Made by a program: the position numbers and the translations under genes
Assembly: GCA_963724735.1 (NCBI GenBank)
Contig: CAVRVX010000004.1
Location: 1 to 64,000, forward strand
DNA from: Rhodoplanes sp963724735
GTDB taxonomy: Bacteria; Pseudomonadota; Alphaproteobacteria; Rhizobiales; Xanthobacteraceae
Reading direction: 5' to 3'
Length of the DNA: 64,000 bases
In this document: one piece after another, positions 45,966-55,008 of the stretch
How the letters are laid out: every line of letters starts with the position of its first letter
Position numbering within the stretch: position 1 is the stretch's first letter
Notes under the pieces: generated by a model
What the model was told of the DNA's origin: nothing
Database searches by the model: none
The model's input: only the letters and a program-made list of their open reading frames with translations

Positions 45966-46745
45966 ATGGCTGCTGCACGCCGGACCCGTCGCCGCGGATG
46001 GATGGATGCTGCCCACAAACGCTCCCATCCCGAAGTCCGTCCCACGGTCGCCAAGTTTTTACCGTCGACGCGCTCCCCCTCGATAGTACCGAACGCACAG
46101 GCGTACATTTTCGACGTCGAAGGGACGTTGGTCGATTCGGTTCTGCCGTCGCTGAATTGCTGGTGCCAGACGCTGGCCGAGTTCGGCTTTTCGTTCCGTA
46201 CGGCCGATCTGCACCGCTACTCCGGAATGGACGGTCGGGAGATGCTTGAGCAACTCTTGCCGCAGCACCCCGAGATGCATGAGTTCATATTGAGCAAGTA
46301 TAATTGGCGGTTCCGGAACGAGGTTCTCCCGACCATCCGAGCCGTTCCCGGCGCGCGCGAACTTCTCACAGCCCTCAAGCGCCGCGGAGCCAAAATCGCG
46401 CTCGCCACCAATTGCGATCCGGACGAGCTCGCACACTATCGCACCCGTCTCGGCGCCGACAATTCGGTGGACACGACTGTGTCCGGCAGCAATGTTCGGC
46501 GCGGCAAGCCGCATCCGGATGCGATCTTCGCGGCGTTGAAGCGACTGGGCATGGACCCGAGCGATGCCGTGTTCATCGGCGACACACCCTACGATGCGGA
46601 GGCCGCGCGGCAGGCGCGCGTCCGATCGTTCGGCGTGCTGACCGGACACTTCCCTCGTGCGGACCTTCTCGGCGCCGGTTGTTCGGCGATCTTTCTCGAC
46701 CCGAAGAGTCTGAGCCAAGCGCTCGCCGAACCGGAAGCGGCCTGA
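45966..46745 (+). CDS. HAD-superfamily phosphatase
   Basis: 259 residues from ATG 45966 (GAGG ribosome site); the frame is open back to a GTG at 45852, only 9 bases from the IS end. Motif I is YIFDVEGTLVDS, with Glu in place of the usual second Asp; motif II is ALATNCD; motif III Lys is in RRGKPHPDAIF; and motif IV VFIGDTPYDAEAA. It resembles phosphoglycolate-type phosphatases with a small helical cap. The promoter may have been replaced by the IS insertion. Confidence 0.85.
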   Translation: MAAARRTRRRGWMDAAHKRSHPEVRPTVAKFLPSTRSPSIVPNAQAYIFDVEGTLVDSVLPSLNCWCQTLAEFGFSFRTADLHRYSGMDGREMLEQLLPQHPEMHEFILSKYNWRFRNEVLPTIRAVPGARELLTALKRRGAKIALATNCDPDELAHYRTRLGADNSVDTTVSGSNVRRGKPHPDAIFAALKRLGMDPSDAVFIGDTPYDAEAARQARVRSFGVLTGHFPRADLLGAGCSAIFLDPKSLSQALAEPEAA

Positions 46746-46881
46746 TCTTTCGCGCCATCGCCCGCCACGCTCCCGCGCGGCGCTTGCCGAGCGGGAGGGA
46801 CCGCGGCTAATTGTTTCCTACCGGCGCCCCGGCGCGGCTTCGCCCGCGGTGAAAATAAGCGGCGCGCGGAGGGAGCACGCC

Positions 46882-47850
46882 ATGGTCCATGTCGCCCGCA
46901 CGATCGCGCTCGCCATCTGTCTCGCCCTGTTGGCGGGCGGACACGTCCAGGCTCTCGATTACCCCAATCGGATCGTCAAGCTGATCGTGTCCTATCCAGC
47001 AGGCGGCGCAACCGACATCCTCGCCCGCTTGATCGGACAATGGTTGTCGGAACGGCTCGGGCAGCAGTTCATCATCGATAATCGCGCCGGCGGCGGCAAC
47101 AATATCGGCGCGGAAGCCGCGATCAATGCGCCGCCGGACGGCTACACGCTATTCCTCGTCAATCCGGCGAACACGATCAACGCCACGCTTTACAAGAAGC
47201 TGCCCTTCGACTTTATCCGCGACATGGCGCCGGTCGCCGGCATCATCCGCAATCCGAATGTGATGGTGGTCAATCCCGCCGTACCGGCGAAGACGGTCGC
47301 GGAGTTCATCGCCTATGCCAAGGCCAACCCCGGCAAGATCAACATGGCCTCGTCCGGCACCGGCACATCGATCCATCTCTCCGGCGAGCTTTTCAAAGCG
47401 CTGACCGGAGTCGAAATGCTGCACGTGCCGTATCGCGGGTCGGCGCCGGCGATCACCGACCTCCTGGGCGGTCAGGTCCAGGTGATGTTCGACAATCTGC
47501 CGTCGGCCATTCAGCATATCAGGAGCGGCGGCTTGCGCGCGCTCGGCGTGACGACGGCGGCGCGCCTGGATGTCCTCCCCGACGTGCCGGCTGTCGGAGA
47601 AATCGTCACGGGCTACGAGGCGAGCGGCATCTTCGGGCTCGCCGCCCCGAAGGGAACGCCGAAGGACATCATCGATCGGTTGAACAAGGAGGTGAATGCG
47701 GGGCTGAAGGATCCGAAGGTGAAGCAGCGCCTGATCGAGCTGGGCGGGATTCCGCTTCCGACCACGCCGGAGGAATTCGGCAAGATCATCGCCGAGGAAA
47801 CCGAGAAGTGGGCGAAGGTGGTGAAGTTTTCCGGCGCCAGCGTCGATTAG
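46882..47850 (+). CDS. Bug-family (TctC-like) periplasmic binding protein
   Basis: 322 residues from ATG 46882 behind GGAGGGAG. A signal peptide (IALAICLALLAGGHVQA) precedes DYPNRIVKLIVSYPAGGATD, the Bug hallmark, and VEMLHVPYRGSAPAITDLLG. These proteins bind carboxylates for tripartite tricarboxylate transporters, but the permease genes TctA/TctB are absent here, as is common for the expanded Bug family. It lies 12 bases before the dehydratase gene, so its ligand is probably that enzyme's substrate. Confidence 0.92.
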   Translation: MVHVARTIALAICLALLAGGHVQALDYPNRIVKLIVSYPAGGATDILARLIGQWLSERLGQQFIIDNRAGGGNNIGAEAAINAPPDGYTLFLVNPANTINATLYKKLPFDFIRDMAPVAGIIRNPNVMVVNPAVPAKTVAEFIAYAKANPGKINMASSGTGTSIHLSGELFKALTGVEMLHVPYRGSAPAITDLLGGQVQVMFDNLPSAIQHIRSGGLRALGVTTAARLDVLPDVPAVGEIVTGYEASGIFGLAAPKGTPKDIIDRLNKEVNAGLKDPKVKQRLIELGGIPLPTTPEEFGKIIAEETEKWAKVVKFSGASVD

Positions 47851-47861
47851 CGACCGGCCCG

Positions 47862-49589
47862 ATGACCGCCCGCAAGCGTCCCGAGCAGCTGCGCAGCCAT
47901 CGCTGGCTGGGACTGAACGATCTGCGGTCCTTTGGCCACCGGTCTCGGCTGCGCCAGTTTGGATACGATGCGGCTGACTGGGCCGCCAGGCCGGTCATCG
48001 CCATCATCAATACGTTCAGCGACATCAATGGCTGCCACGGCCATTTGCGCGCACGGATGGAGGACGTAAAGCGCGGCGTGTTTCAGGCGGGCGGCTTGCC
48101 GCTCGAGCTTCCCGCGCTGTCGCTGGCCGAACCCTTCGTGAAGCCGTCGACGATGCTGTATCGCAATCTGCTCGCGATGGAGACCGAGGAGCTGTTGCGC
48201 AGCCATCCCATCGACGGCGCCGTGCTGATGGGCGGCTGCGACAAGACGACGCCCGGACTTCTGCTCGGCGCAATCAGCATGGGGCTGCCGGCGATCTATG
48301 TCCCGGCCGGGCCGATGCTGAGCGGCCATTGGCGCGGCCGCGTGCTGGGTTCGGGTTCCGACGCCTGGAAATATTGGGACGAAATGCGCGCCGGGACCAT
48401 CGGCGAGCGGCAGTGGTGCGAGATCGAGGGAGGCATCGCGCGCTCGTTCGGCACCTGCATGGTGATGGGCACGGCGGCGACCATGATGGCGATCGCGGAT
48501 GCGCTCGGCATGAGCTTACCCGGGGCATCGTCCATTCCCGCGGTCAATTCCAGCCATCCCCGCATGTGCGCCGCCGCCGGCCGCCGCATCGTGGAGATGG
48601 TGTGGGAGGACCTCGCGCCGACGCGCATTCTCAGTCCGGCGGCGTTCGATAATGCGATCAAGGTCCATCTCGCGCTTGGCGGATCGACCAATGCCATCAT
48701 CCATGTGATCGCGATGGCGCGCCGTGCGGGAATAGCGCTTGACCTTCAGCGCTTCGACGATCTGTCCCGGCAGGTGCCGGTGATCGCCAATCTGCGTCCG
48801 TCAGGACGCTACCTGATGGAAGATTTCTACTATGCCGGCGGTTTGCGCGCGCTGATGGCCGTGCTGAAGGAGGAGCTTGACCTCGACTGCCTCACCGTCA
48901 CCGGCCAGCCCCTCGGCGAGGCGCTTGCGGGGGCTGAGGTTCATCTCCCGGATGTCATCCGGCCGCTGAGCGACCCGGTCTCCACCGCAGGGGCGACGGC
49001 GGTCCTGACCGGCAACCTCGCCCCGCGCGGCTGCGTGATGAAGCCGTCCGCCGCCGATCCGCGTCTGCTGAAACACCGCGGACCCGCGCTCGCCTTCGAG
49101 GACTACAATGAGATGGCGGCCGAGATCGACCGTGCCGACCTCGCCGTCACGCCGGACCATGTGCTGGTGCTCAAGAATGCCGGCCCGATCGGCGGGCCCG
49201 GCATGCCGGAATGGGGCATGCTGCCGATTCCGAAAAAGCTGCTGCAGGCGGGCGTGCGCGACATGGTGCGGATTTCCGACGCGCGCATGAGCGGGACCAG
49301 CTACGGCGCCTGCATCCTCCATGTCTGTCCGGAAAGCTATGTTGGCGGCCCGCTCGCTTTCGTGGCGACCGGCGACGAGATCGAGATCGATGCGCCCGCG
49401 CGCCGAATCCGTTGGCGCGTCTCGGATGAGGAGATCGCGCGCCGCCGCGCCGCCTGGACGCCGCCGCCGCCGCGCTACCCGCGCGGTTATGGCGCGCTGT
49501 ATTCGGCTCATGTCGGGCAGGCGGACGAAGGCTGCGACTTCGACTTTCTCCAAGGCACGGCGGCGGTCGCCGAGCCGGAGATTCATTGA
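47862..49589 (+). CDS. IlvD/Edd-family dehydratase, sugar-acid type
   Basis: 575 residues from ATG 47862. Fe-S cluster cysteines lie in INTFSDINGCHGHLRARMED, LMGGCDKTTPG and GTCMVMGTAATMM; SGTSYGACILHVCPESYVGG is the C-terminal active-site block. The sequence is closer to arabonate/xylonate-type dehydratases than to true IlvD (the DINGCHGH variant replaces the IlvD pattern). It removes water from an aldonic acid to a 2-keto-3-deoxy acid. With the Bug protein and MFS transporter it suggests uptake and breakdown of a sugar acid. Confidence 0.9.
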   Translation: MTARKRPEQLRSHRWLGLNDLRSFGHRSRLRQFGYDAADWAARPVIAIINTFSDINGCHGHLRARMEDVKRGVFQAGGLPLELPALSLAEPFVKPSTMLYRNLLAMETEELLRSHPIDGAVLMGGCDKTTPGLLLGAISMGLPAIYVPAGPMLSGHWRGRVLGSGSDAWKYWDEMRAGTIGERQWCEIEGGIARSFGTCMVMGTAATMMAIADALGMSLPGASSIPAVNSSHPRMCAAAGRRIVEMVWEDLAPTRILSPAAFDNAIKVHLALGGSTNAIIHVIAMARRAGIALDLQRFDDLSRQVPVIANLRPSGRYLMEDFYYAGGLRALMAVLKEELDLDCLTVTGQPLGEALAGAEVHLPDVIRPLSDPVSTAGATAVLTGNLAPRGCVMKPSAADPRLLKHRGPALAFEDYNEMAAEIDRADLAVTPDHVLVLKNAGPIGGPGMPEWGMLPIPKKLLQAGVRDMVRISDARMSGTSYGACILHVCPESYVGGPLAFVATGDEIEIDAPARRIRWRVSDEEIARRRAAWTPPPPRYPRGYGALYSAHVGQADEGCDFDFLQGTAAVAEPEIH

Positions 49590-49608
49590 GGCCACGGACT
49601 GGGTGACC

Positions 49609-50826
49609 TCAAGCGGCCCTCCACGGCCTCCCGTGCGGACGATGCAGACAGAACGTCAGCACAAGCGCGACGATCGAAGACGTCATCATCACCGCGAAAG
49701 CCCTATCATAGCCCCCGGTCGCGTCGAACACGGCCGCTCCCAGATACGCGCCGAGCCCGCCGCAGATATGGTGCACCATGGTGATCAGGCCGATCAGCGC
49801 CCCGAGGTTCCGCATGCCGAAACTCTCGGCGACGAACGGCACGGTCAGCGGTGCGGTGACGAGGAAGGTCATTCCGAACACCAACGCGAAGACCGTCACC
49901 GACGCATGTGATTGATCGGCCATGACAAGCGCAAAGACGGCGATGCGGATCGCAAATGACGCCGCGGCCGGCGCAGCCGGCCCCGAGCGATCGCTCCATG
50001 CGCCGGCCACGATCACCCCGAGAAGCGCGGCGAGCCCCATCAGCGCCAGCAGATTGCCGGCGACGAAGGGAGGAAGGCCGCGATCCTGCGCAAAGGCGAC
50101 GAGATGCGTGGTGACGAAGAAATCGTCAAAGCCGCAGATCGCGTAGACACCGAGCAGCAGCCAAAATTGCCGGGTGCGCACGGTCGTCGCCACCGCCAGC
50201 CCCTGTGACGGCTGCTGCGCGTGACGCGTCTCGGCTTTCGTCGTCCCCGACAGGGCGAGGAACAGCAGGGGCAGCGGCAACAAATGCGCAACCCCGATCC
50301 ATGCGAAAACCGAGCGCCAGCCGATCGCGACGAGGACGGCCGCGAGCGCCGCGATCACCACGAGCTGGCCGACGCTCATGCCGGACATGACCACCGCATT
50401 GGCGAGGCCGATGCGCTGGGGAAAACTCCGCGTCACCATGACGCTGACCGGTATGAGGGAGGCTGCGCCGTTGCCGATTGCGAACATCACGCCGTAGAGC
50501 ACGAGCGCATGCCAGGGCGCGGCCATCAGGCTCATCAGGCCGATGCCGAGCCCGGCAATGATCAGGCCGCCGCCGAGGACGAGCCGCGGATTGGTCCGGT
50601 CGGCCAGCGTGCCGGCGACATACATGCAAATGGCCGAGACAAACTGGAACAGCGCCACCGCAATGCCCAGTTCGGTGCGCCCCCAGCCGAACTCCTCGAC
50701 CACGGCTTTCAGCGTCAAGCCGATGGCGAAGCGCGCACCGCCGCCGATGAACAGGACAAGGAAACCGACGGCGAGCACGAAGGCGGCGCTCGACAGCAAT
50801 GGTTTTCGACTCACGGCGGCGACCAA
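49609..50826 (-). CDS. Major facilitator superfamily transporter
   Basis: 405 residues with 12 membrane segments, a central loop after residue ~195 and the MFS A-like motif DRTNPRLVLGGG following TM2. It is of the oxalate/formate-antiporter-like (monocarboxylate) class. Convergent with the dehydratase gene, 20 bases apart. Substrate unknown; an organic acid is likely from context. Confidence 0.88.
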   Translation of the reverse strand: MVAAVSRKPLLSSAAFVLAVGFLVLFIGGGARFAIGLTLKAVVEEFGWGRTELGIAVALFQFVSAICMYVAGTLADRTNPRLVLGGGLIIAGLGIGLMSLMAAPWHALVLYGVMFAIGNGAASLIPVSVMVTRSFPQRIGLANAVVMSGMSVGQLVVIAALAAVLVAIGWRSVFAWIGVAHLLPLPLLFLALSGTTKAETRHAQQPSQGLAVATTVRTRQFWLLLGVYAICGFDDFFVTTHLVAFAQDRGLPPFVAGNLLALMGLAALLGVIVAGAWSDRSGPAAPAAASFAIRIAVFALVMADQSHASVTVFALVFGMTFLVTAPLTVPFVAESFGMRNLGALIGLITMVHHICGGLGAYLGAAVFDATGGYDRAFAVMMTSSIVALVLTFCLHRPHGRPWRAA

Positions 50827-50890
50827 TCGGCGGGGCTTCTCGATGAGCGCACATTCCAGGCCGCGCGCAATGGAAACTGCGCGCGTTTAT

Positions 50891-51523
50891 TCAGCGGCGG
50901 ACGATAAAGCTCTGCGGGCACGCGCGCTTCTCCCATCCGGCGCGTTCCAGTTCAGGGGTGTCGCTCTCGGCCTGTGGATAGCCGAGACAGAAATAGCCGA
51001 TGAACCGCCAGCTCTGCGGCACGTCGAGGATGCCGCCGACCTGCACGGGGTCGAGGATGGAGACCCAGCCCATGCCGATGCCTTCCGCGCGCGCCGCGAG
51101 CCACATCGTGTAGACGGCCGTGACGGTGGAATATTCGAGCATCTCCGGCATTGTCCGGCGACCGAGCCCGTGTCCCTGTCCCGTCTCGCGGTCGGCGAAG
51201 ACCGCCAGGTGACAGGGCGCCTCTTGGAGGCCGGCCAGCTTGAGCTTTGCGTAATGCGCCGCCCGTTCGCCGGCATAGGCACCGAGCGCCTCGGCATTGC
51301 ACGCCGTGAAGTCGGCAAGGATCGCTTGCCGCCGGCCGGGATCGTCGACGACCACGAACCGCCAGGGCTGGCTCAGCCCCACCGAAGGGGCAAGGCAGGC
51401 CGTCTCGATCAGGCGTTCCAGCGCGCCGGACGGCAATGGGTCCGCGCGAAACCGGCGCACGTCGCGACGCCAGATCAAGAGATCGCGCAGCTTCGCGCGA
51501 AAACCCTCGTCGAAGCTCTTCAT
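50891..51523 (-). CDS. bluB: 5,6-dimethylbenzimidazole synthase
   Basis: 210 residues. BluB breaks down reduced FMN with oxygen to make the lower ligand of vitamin B12. Family blocks are WRRDVRRFRADPLP, CLAPSVGLSQPWRFVVVDDP and IGMGWVSILDP. No cobalamin riboswitch is visible upstream and no other cob genes adjoin it, though a CobW-like gene lies 19 kb away. Confidence 0.93.
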   Translation of the reverse strand: MKSFDEGFRAKLRDLLIWRRDVRRFRADPLPSGALERLIETACLAPSVGLSQPWRFVVVDDPGRRQAILADFTACNAEALGAYAGERAAHYAKLKLAGLQEAPCHLAVFADRETGQGHGLGRRTMPEMLEYSTVTAVYTMWLAARAEGIGMGWVSILDPVQVGGILDVPQSWRFIGYFCLGYPQAESDTPELERAGWEKRACPQSFIVRR

Positions 51524-51820
51524 GTGTTGAATCGTCAGATCGCCCAGGCCGTCTCCCCCGCCGGAACTCTTACCACTTCCTCGGAAATCCGCGATGGCTC
51601 CGCCACAGACCCGTTCCGAGAGGCCGGCAACGGATCATCCGGGAACGGCATGAACCGGCCGGGACCTGCCAAGCAAGACGTATTTAAGTACTGGAATGCT
51701 AATTTTTTTGCCTATCCTTGCTTTACGTCAAAGCGGATAGAAGTGCGGCCTTGTGAATATCGGTCGCTCGCGAGCCAAAAAGACCGGCAGTCGATAATCG
51801 CTGGTCGCCGGGGAGGGACA

Positions 51821-52906
51821 ATGGCGGCAGAGCCGGTGCGCTGGGTTATGGCGGAGAAGGGCAAGCCCTTCGTTCGCACGTCGATTGACGCGCTGTCCCT
51901 GGGACCGGACGAGGTTTTGATCGAAATCGCCGGGTGCGGCCTCTGCCGCGCCGATCTGGGCTTCCGCTACGGCGAGGCGCTCACCCGGCACGGTTTGCCG
52001 CTTGCGCTCGGACACGAGATCAGCGGCCACGTGATCGAGGCGGGCGACAACGCGCTGTGGTGGGTCGATCGCGCCGTGGTCGTGCCCGCGCTGATTCCAT
52101 GCGGCCACTGCGAGGCGTGCCGGCGGGGCCGGGCGGAAACCTGCCCGAACCAGAAAATGCCCGGCAACGATATTCACGGCGGCTTCGCCACGCACATCGT
52201 CGTGCCTGCGCACGGGCTTTGCGAGGTCGATGAAACCCGCCTCGCCGCGACCGGGATCGACCTCGCCGACCTCGCCGTGATCGCCGATGCCGCAACGGCT
52301 TCGTTCCAGGCGGTGGTCGATACCGGCGTTCGGCCGGGCGACCTCGTCGTCGTCATCGGCGTCGGCGGCGTCGGCGGCTACGCCGCCCAGATCGCAGCGA
52401 CGTTCGGCGGCGCCGTCGTGGCGCTCGATATTAATGCCGACAAGCTCGCCGTGATCGGCGGCCACTGCGCGCTCGCCCTGAACGCGCGCGACAAGACGCC
52501 GGACGATCTGAGGGCTGCGATTGCGAGCTTCGCGGAGTCGCGCGGCTTGCGGCCAGAGGGATGGATCATCCTCGAGTGTTCCGGCACGAAGGCCGGCCGG
52601 GACGCCGCCTATCATCTCGTCAATGAGCGCGCCGTCATCGCCGCGATCGGCTGCAGCACGGACCGGGTCGAGCTCCGGCATCCGAACCTGATGCATTTCC
52701 ATGCGCGGGCGATCGAGAACTGGGGCTGTCCGCCCGACCTGTATCCGCAGGCGCTCGAATTGGTGCTCAACGGCCGCGCCAAGGTCACCGAGTTCATCGA
52801 GAAGCATGCGCTCGATGAGATCAACGAGGTGTTCGCCGCGGCCCACGCCGGTGCGCTCAAGCGCCGCGCCGTGCTGGCGCCACCCCACAACGGAGCGATG
52901 CCATGA
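51821..52906 (+). CDS. Zinc alcohol dehydrogenase, 6-hydroxycyclohex-1-ene-1-carbonyl-CoA dehydrogenase-like
   Basis: 361 residues from ATG 51821 (GGGAGGGACA upstream). A medium-chain dehydrogenase: catalytic zinc site GCGLCRADLGF and GHE, structural zinc site CGHCEACRRGRAETC, Rossmann GVGGVGGYAAQIAATFGG. The segment EAGDNALWWVDRAVVVPALI and MPGNDIHGGFATHIVVPAHG match Had of the Thauera-type benzoyl-CoA pathway, which oxidises an alicyclic beta-hydroxy enoyl-CoA with NAD+. The adjacent BadH-like SDR and enoyl-CoA hydratase support an alicyclic or aromatic CoA-ester role. No benzoyl-CoA reductase is in the window. Confidence 0.78.
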   Translation: MAAEPVRWVMAEKGKPFVRTSIDALSLGPDEVLIEIAGCGLCRADLGFRYGEALTRHGLPLALGHEISGHVIEAGDNALWWVDRAVVVPALIPCGHCEACRRGRAETCPNQKMPGNDIHGGFATHIVVPAHGLCEVDETRLAATGIDLADLAVIADAATASFQAVVDTGVRPGDLVVVIGVGGVGGYAAQIAATFGGAVVALDINADKLAVIGGHCALALNARDKTPDDLRAAIASFAESRGLRPEGWIILECSGTKAGRDAAYHLVNERAVIAAIGCSTDRVELRHPNLMHFHARAIENWGCPPDLYPQALELVLNGRAKVTEFIEKHALDEINEVFAAAHAGALKRRAVLAPPHNGAMP

Positions 52907-52970
52907 CGGGGGCGCGTTGCAGCGGCGGACAACAGCGAGTCATTTTTAAACGAGCACAGGGAGGGGATTG

Positions 52971-53717
52971 ATGAGGGTTGAGGGGAAGGTGGCGCTGATC
53001 ACGGGGTGTGCGTCGGGGATTGGCAAGGCGACGATGCTGGCGTTTGCGCAGGCGGGGGCGCGGGTGATCGGGGCGGACATTGACGCGGAGCGGGGGGCTG
53101 CGACGGCGCAGGAGGCGGTTGCGGCGGGGCATGCGGCGGAGTTCGTGGCGGTCGACCTTGCCTCGTCGGCGTCGATCCGGGCGTGCGCGGCGCAGGTTTT
53201 GCGGCAGCATCCGCGGCTGGACATTCTGGTGAATGCGGCGGGCTACAGCCTGGTGGAGGCGTTCGCCCACAACAAGCCGGGGTATATTGACCAGGTTGTG
53301 GCGATCAATTTGGGGGGGACGCTGCATCTGACGCAGGCGGTTTTGCCGGGGCTGATTGCGGCGGGGAAGGGCAAGATCGTCAATGTGGCGAGCGACGCGG
53401 GAAGGGTTGGGAGTTCGGGGGAGACGGCCTATGCGGCGGCGAAGGGCGGGGTGATTGCGTTCACCAAGTCGCTGGCGCGGGAGGTGGCGCGGCATTCGAT
53501 CTGCGTCAACTGCGTGTGCCCGGGACCGACCGACACGCCGATGCTGCGGTCGCGGCCGGACAAGATGCTGGAGGCGTTTCTCAAGGCGATCCCGTTCAAG
53601 CGGTTTGCCGAGCCGCGCGAGATTGCCGACGCGATCCTGTTTTTTGCGAGTTCGCGCTCCGACTACATCACCGCGCAGGTGCTGAGCGTGAGCGGCGGGC
53701 TCACCTTTGCGGGATAG
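52971..53717 (+). CDS. Short-chain dehydrogenase, BadH-like
   Basis: 248 residues from ATG 52971. SDR features: NAD loop TGCASGIGKATMLAFAQAGA, NAAG, the active-site Ser in VASDAGRVGSSG and YAAAKGG for Tyr/Lys. The pattern around CPGPTDTPML and VLSVSGGLTFAG at the end resembles 2-hydroxycyclohexanecarboxyl-CoA dehydrogenase (BadH). It would oxidise a 3-hydroxyacyl-CoA. Codons end in G far more than in neighbouring genes (GGG, GCG, CGG frequent), which suggests a separate origin. Confidence 0.82.
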   Translation: MRVEGKVALITGCASGIGKATMLAFAQAGARVIGADIDAERGAATAQEAVAAGHAAEFVAVDLASSASIRACAAQVLRQHPRLDILVNAAGYSLVEAFAHNKPGYIDQVVAINLGGTLHLTQAVLPGLIAAGKGKIVNVASDAGRVGSSGETAYAAAKGGVIAFTKSLAREVARHSICVNCVCPGPTDTPMLRSRPDKMLEAFLKAIPFKRFAEPREIADAILFFASSRSDYITAQVLSVSGGLTFAG

Positions 53718-53864
53718 GCTTTGCGATCGGGGGCACGCCCGTCCGGTGCGGGACGGAGCGCGCTTGAGGGCGCCCCCCCTTTCACCGAGGCCACCAGGAT
53801 GCGGGCCGCGCTTGGGGCGCGTCCCGCGAGACAGAAGATTGAGGAAAGGCTCAAGGAGACGACG

Positions 53865-54725
53865 ATGAGTGGACAAACGGCCGACCGGTTCCGCCCGACG
53901 CGGGTCGATTTTGCCGATTTCAAGCCGCAGCATTTTCTGTGGCAGCGCGAGGGGAAGGTGGCGACGGTGACGCTGAACCGGCCGGAGCGGAAGAACCCGC
54001 TGACGCTGGAGTCTTATGCGGAGCTGCGCGACGCGTTCCGCGACCTTGTCTATGCCGACGACATCAAGACGATCGTGATCGCAGGCGCGGGGGGCAACTT
54101 CTGCTCGGGCGGCGACGTGCACGAGATCATCGGCCCGCTGGTGGAGATGCAGCGCAAGGACGACATGGCGGGGCTGCTCGCGTTCACGCGGATGACGGGC
54201 GATCTGGTCAAGGCGATGCGTGCGTGTCCGCAGCCGATCGTCGCGGCGATCGACGGGGTGTGCGCGGGGGCGGGCTCGATCCTGGCGATGGCCTCCGACC
54301 TGCGCTTCGGCACGGCGAAGGCGAAGGTCGCCTTCCTGTTCGTGCGGGTGGGGCTCGCCGGCGCCGACATGGGGGCGTGCAACATGCTGCCGCGAATCAT
54401 CGGGGCGGGGCGGGCGGCGGAGCTGCTCTACACTGGCCGGGTGATGAACGGCGCCGAGGCCGAGCGCTGGGGCTTCTTCAACAAGCTGTGCGAGCCGGCG
54501 AATGTGCTCGCCGAGGCGCAGGCGATGGCGCAATCGCTCGCGGACGGACCGACGTTCGGCCACGCCATGACCAAGCGCTGCATCCACCAGGAATGGAGCA
54601 TGGGCATCGACGAGGCGATCGAGGCGGAAGCCCAGGCGCAGGCCATCTGCATGCAGACCAAGGACTACGAGCGCGCCTACGAGGCCTTCGTCAAAAAGCA
54701 GACGCCAATCTTCCAGGGGAACTGA
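53865..54725 (+). CDS. Enoyl-CoA hydratase/isomerase family protein
   Basis: 286 residues from ATG 53865; an upstream open extension is not credible. Crotonase motifs: NRPERKNPLT, the oxyanion strand IVIAGAGGNFCSGGDVHEII and AAIDGVCAGAGSILAMASDL. It probably hydrates the enoyl-CoA that the SDR then oxidises. Residues around the catalytic glutamates (GLAGADMGACNMLPRIIG) differ from classic ECH, where Glu is usual, so it may be an isomerase or lyase-type crotonase. It shares the unusual G-ending codon use of the SDR. Confidence 0.85.
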   Translation: MSGQTADRFRPTRVDFADFKPQHFLWQREGKVATVTLNRPERKNPLTLESYAELRDAFRDLVYADDIKTIVIAGAGGNFCSGGDVHEIIGPLVEMQRKDDMAGLLAFTRMTGDLVKAMRACPQPIVAAIDGVCAGAGSILAMASDLRFGTAKAKVAFLFVRVGLAGADMGACNMLPRIIGAGRAAELLYTGRVMNGAEAERWGFFNKLCEPANVLAEAQAMAQSLADGPTFGHAMTKRCIHQEWSMGIDEAIEAEAQAQAICMQTKDYERAYEAFVKKQTPIFQGN

Positions 54726-54749
54726 TACGCGACCTCTCAATCATTAACT

Positions 54750-54838
54750 CGTCATACGCGGGCCTGACCCGCGTATCCATCTTAAAAAGCCGAGTTATCT
54801 CAAAAAGATGGATTGCCGGGTCAAGCCCGGCAATGACG
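54750..54838. repeat. Rhizobiales-type palindromic intergenic repeat
   Basis: CGTCATACGCGGGCCTGACC at the left and an inverted GCCGGGTCAAGCCCGGCAAT/GACG at the right enclose a complementary ATCCATCTT/AAGATGGAT stem. This outline, with CGTCAT ends and a GGGCxTGACCC core in each arm, is the common mobile-like intergenic palindrome of Bradyrhizobium relatives. It follows the enoyl-CoA hydratase stop by 25 bases. Confidence 0.75.
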
Positions 54839-54952
54839 ACGCGGAGAGTTCGGAGGCGTGATCCTCGGTATGACTCGCACGCAAGTTCCTCATGCGGGAC
54901 GTGCTGCGAGCGCCCCGCGACGCGATCCGCGGCTCTCGCTGTCATTCAGCGC

Positions 54953-54982
54953 AGAAGCCCCCGGCAAAGTCCGGGGGCTTCT
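54953..54982 (-). terminator. Hairpin terminator downstream of the OmpA-like gene
   Basis: A perfect 12-bp stem, AGAAGCCCCCGG (54953-54964) with CCGGGGGCTTCT (54971-54982), and a 6-base loop. It lies 26 bases past the minus-strand stop at 55009. The T-run is weak on both strands, so it may act in either direction. Confidence 0.6.
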
Positions 54983-55008
54983 GTTCTCAACGTAAGCGGG
55001 GGACGGTT

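Noticed and set aside
51524..51820. Cobalamin riboswitch upstream of bluB
   Set aside because: No B12-box-like sequence and no matching stem pattern could be found.
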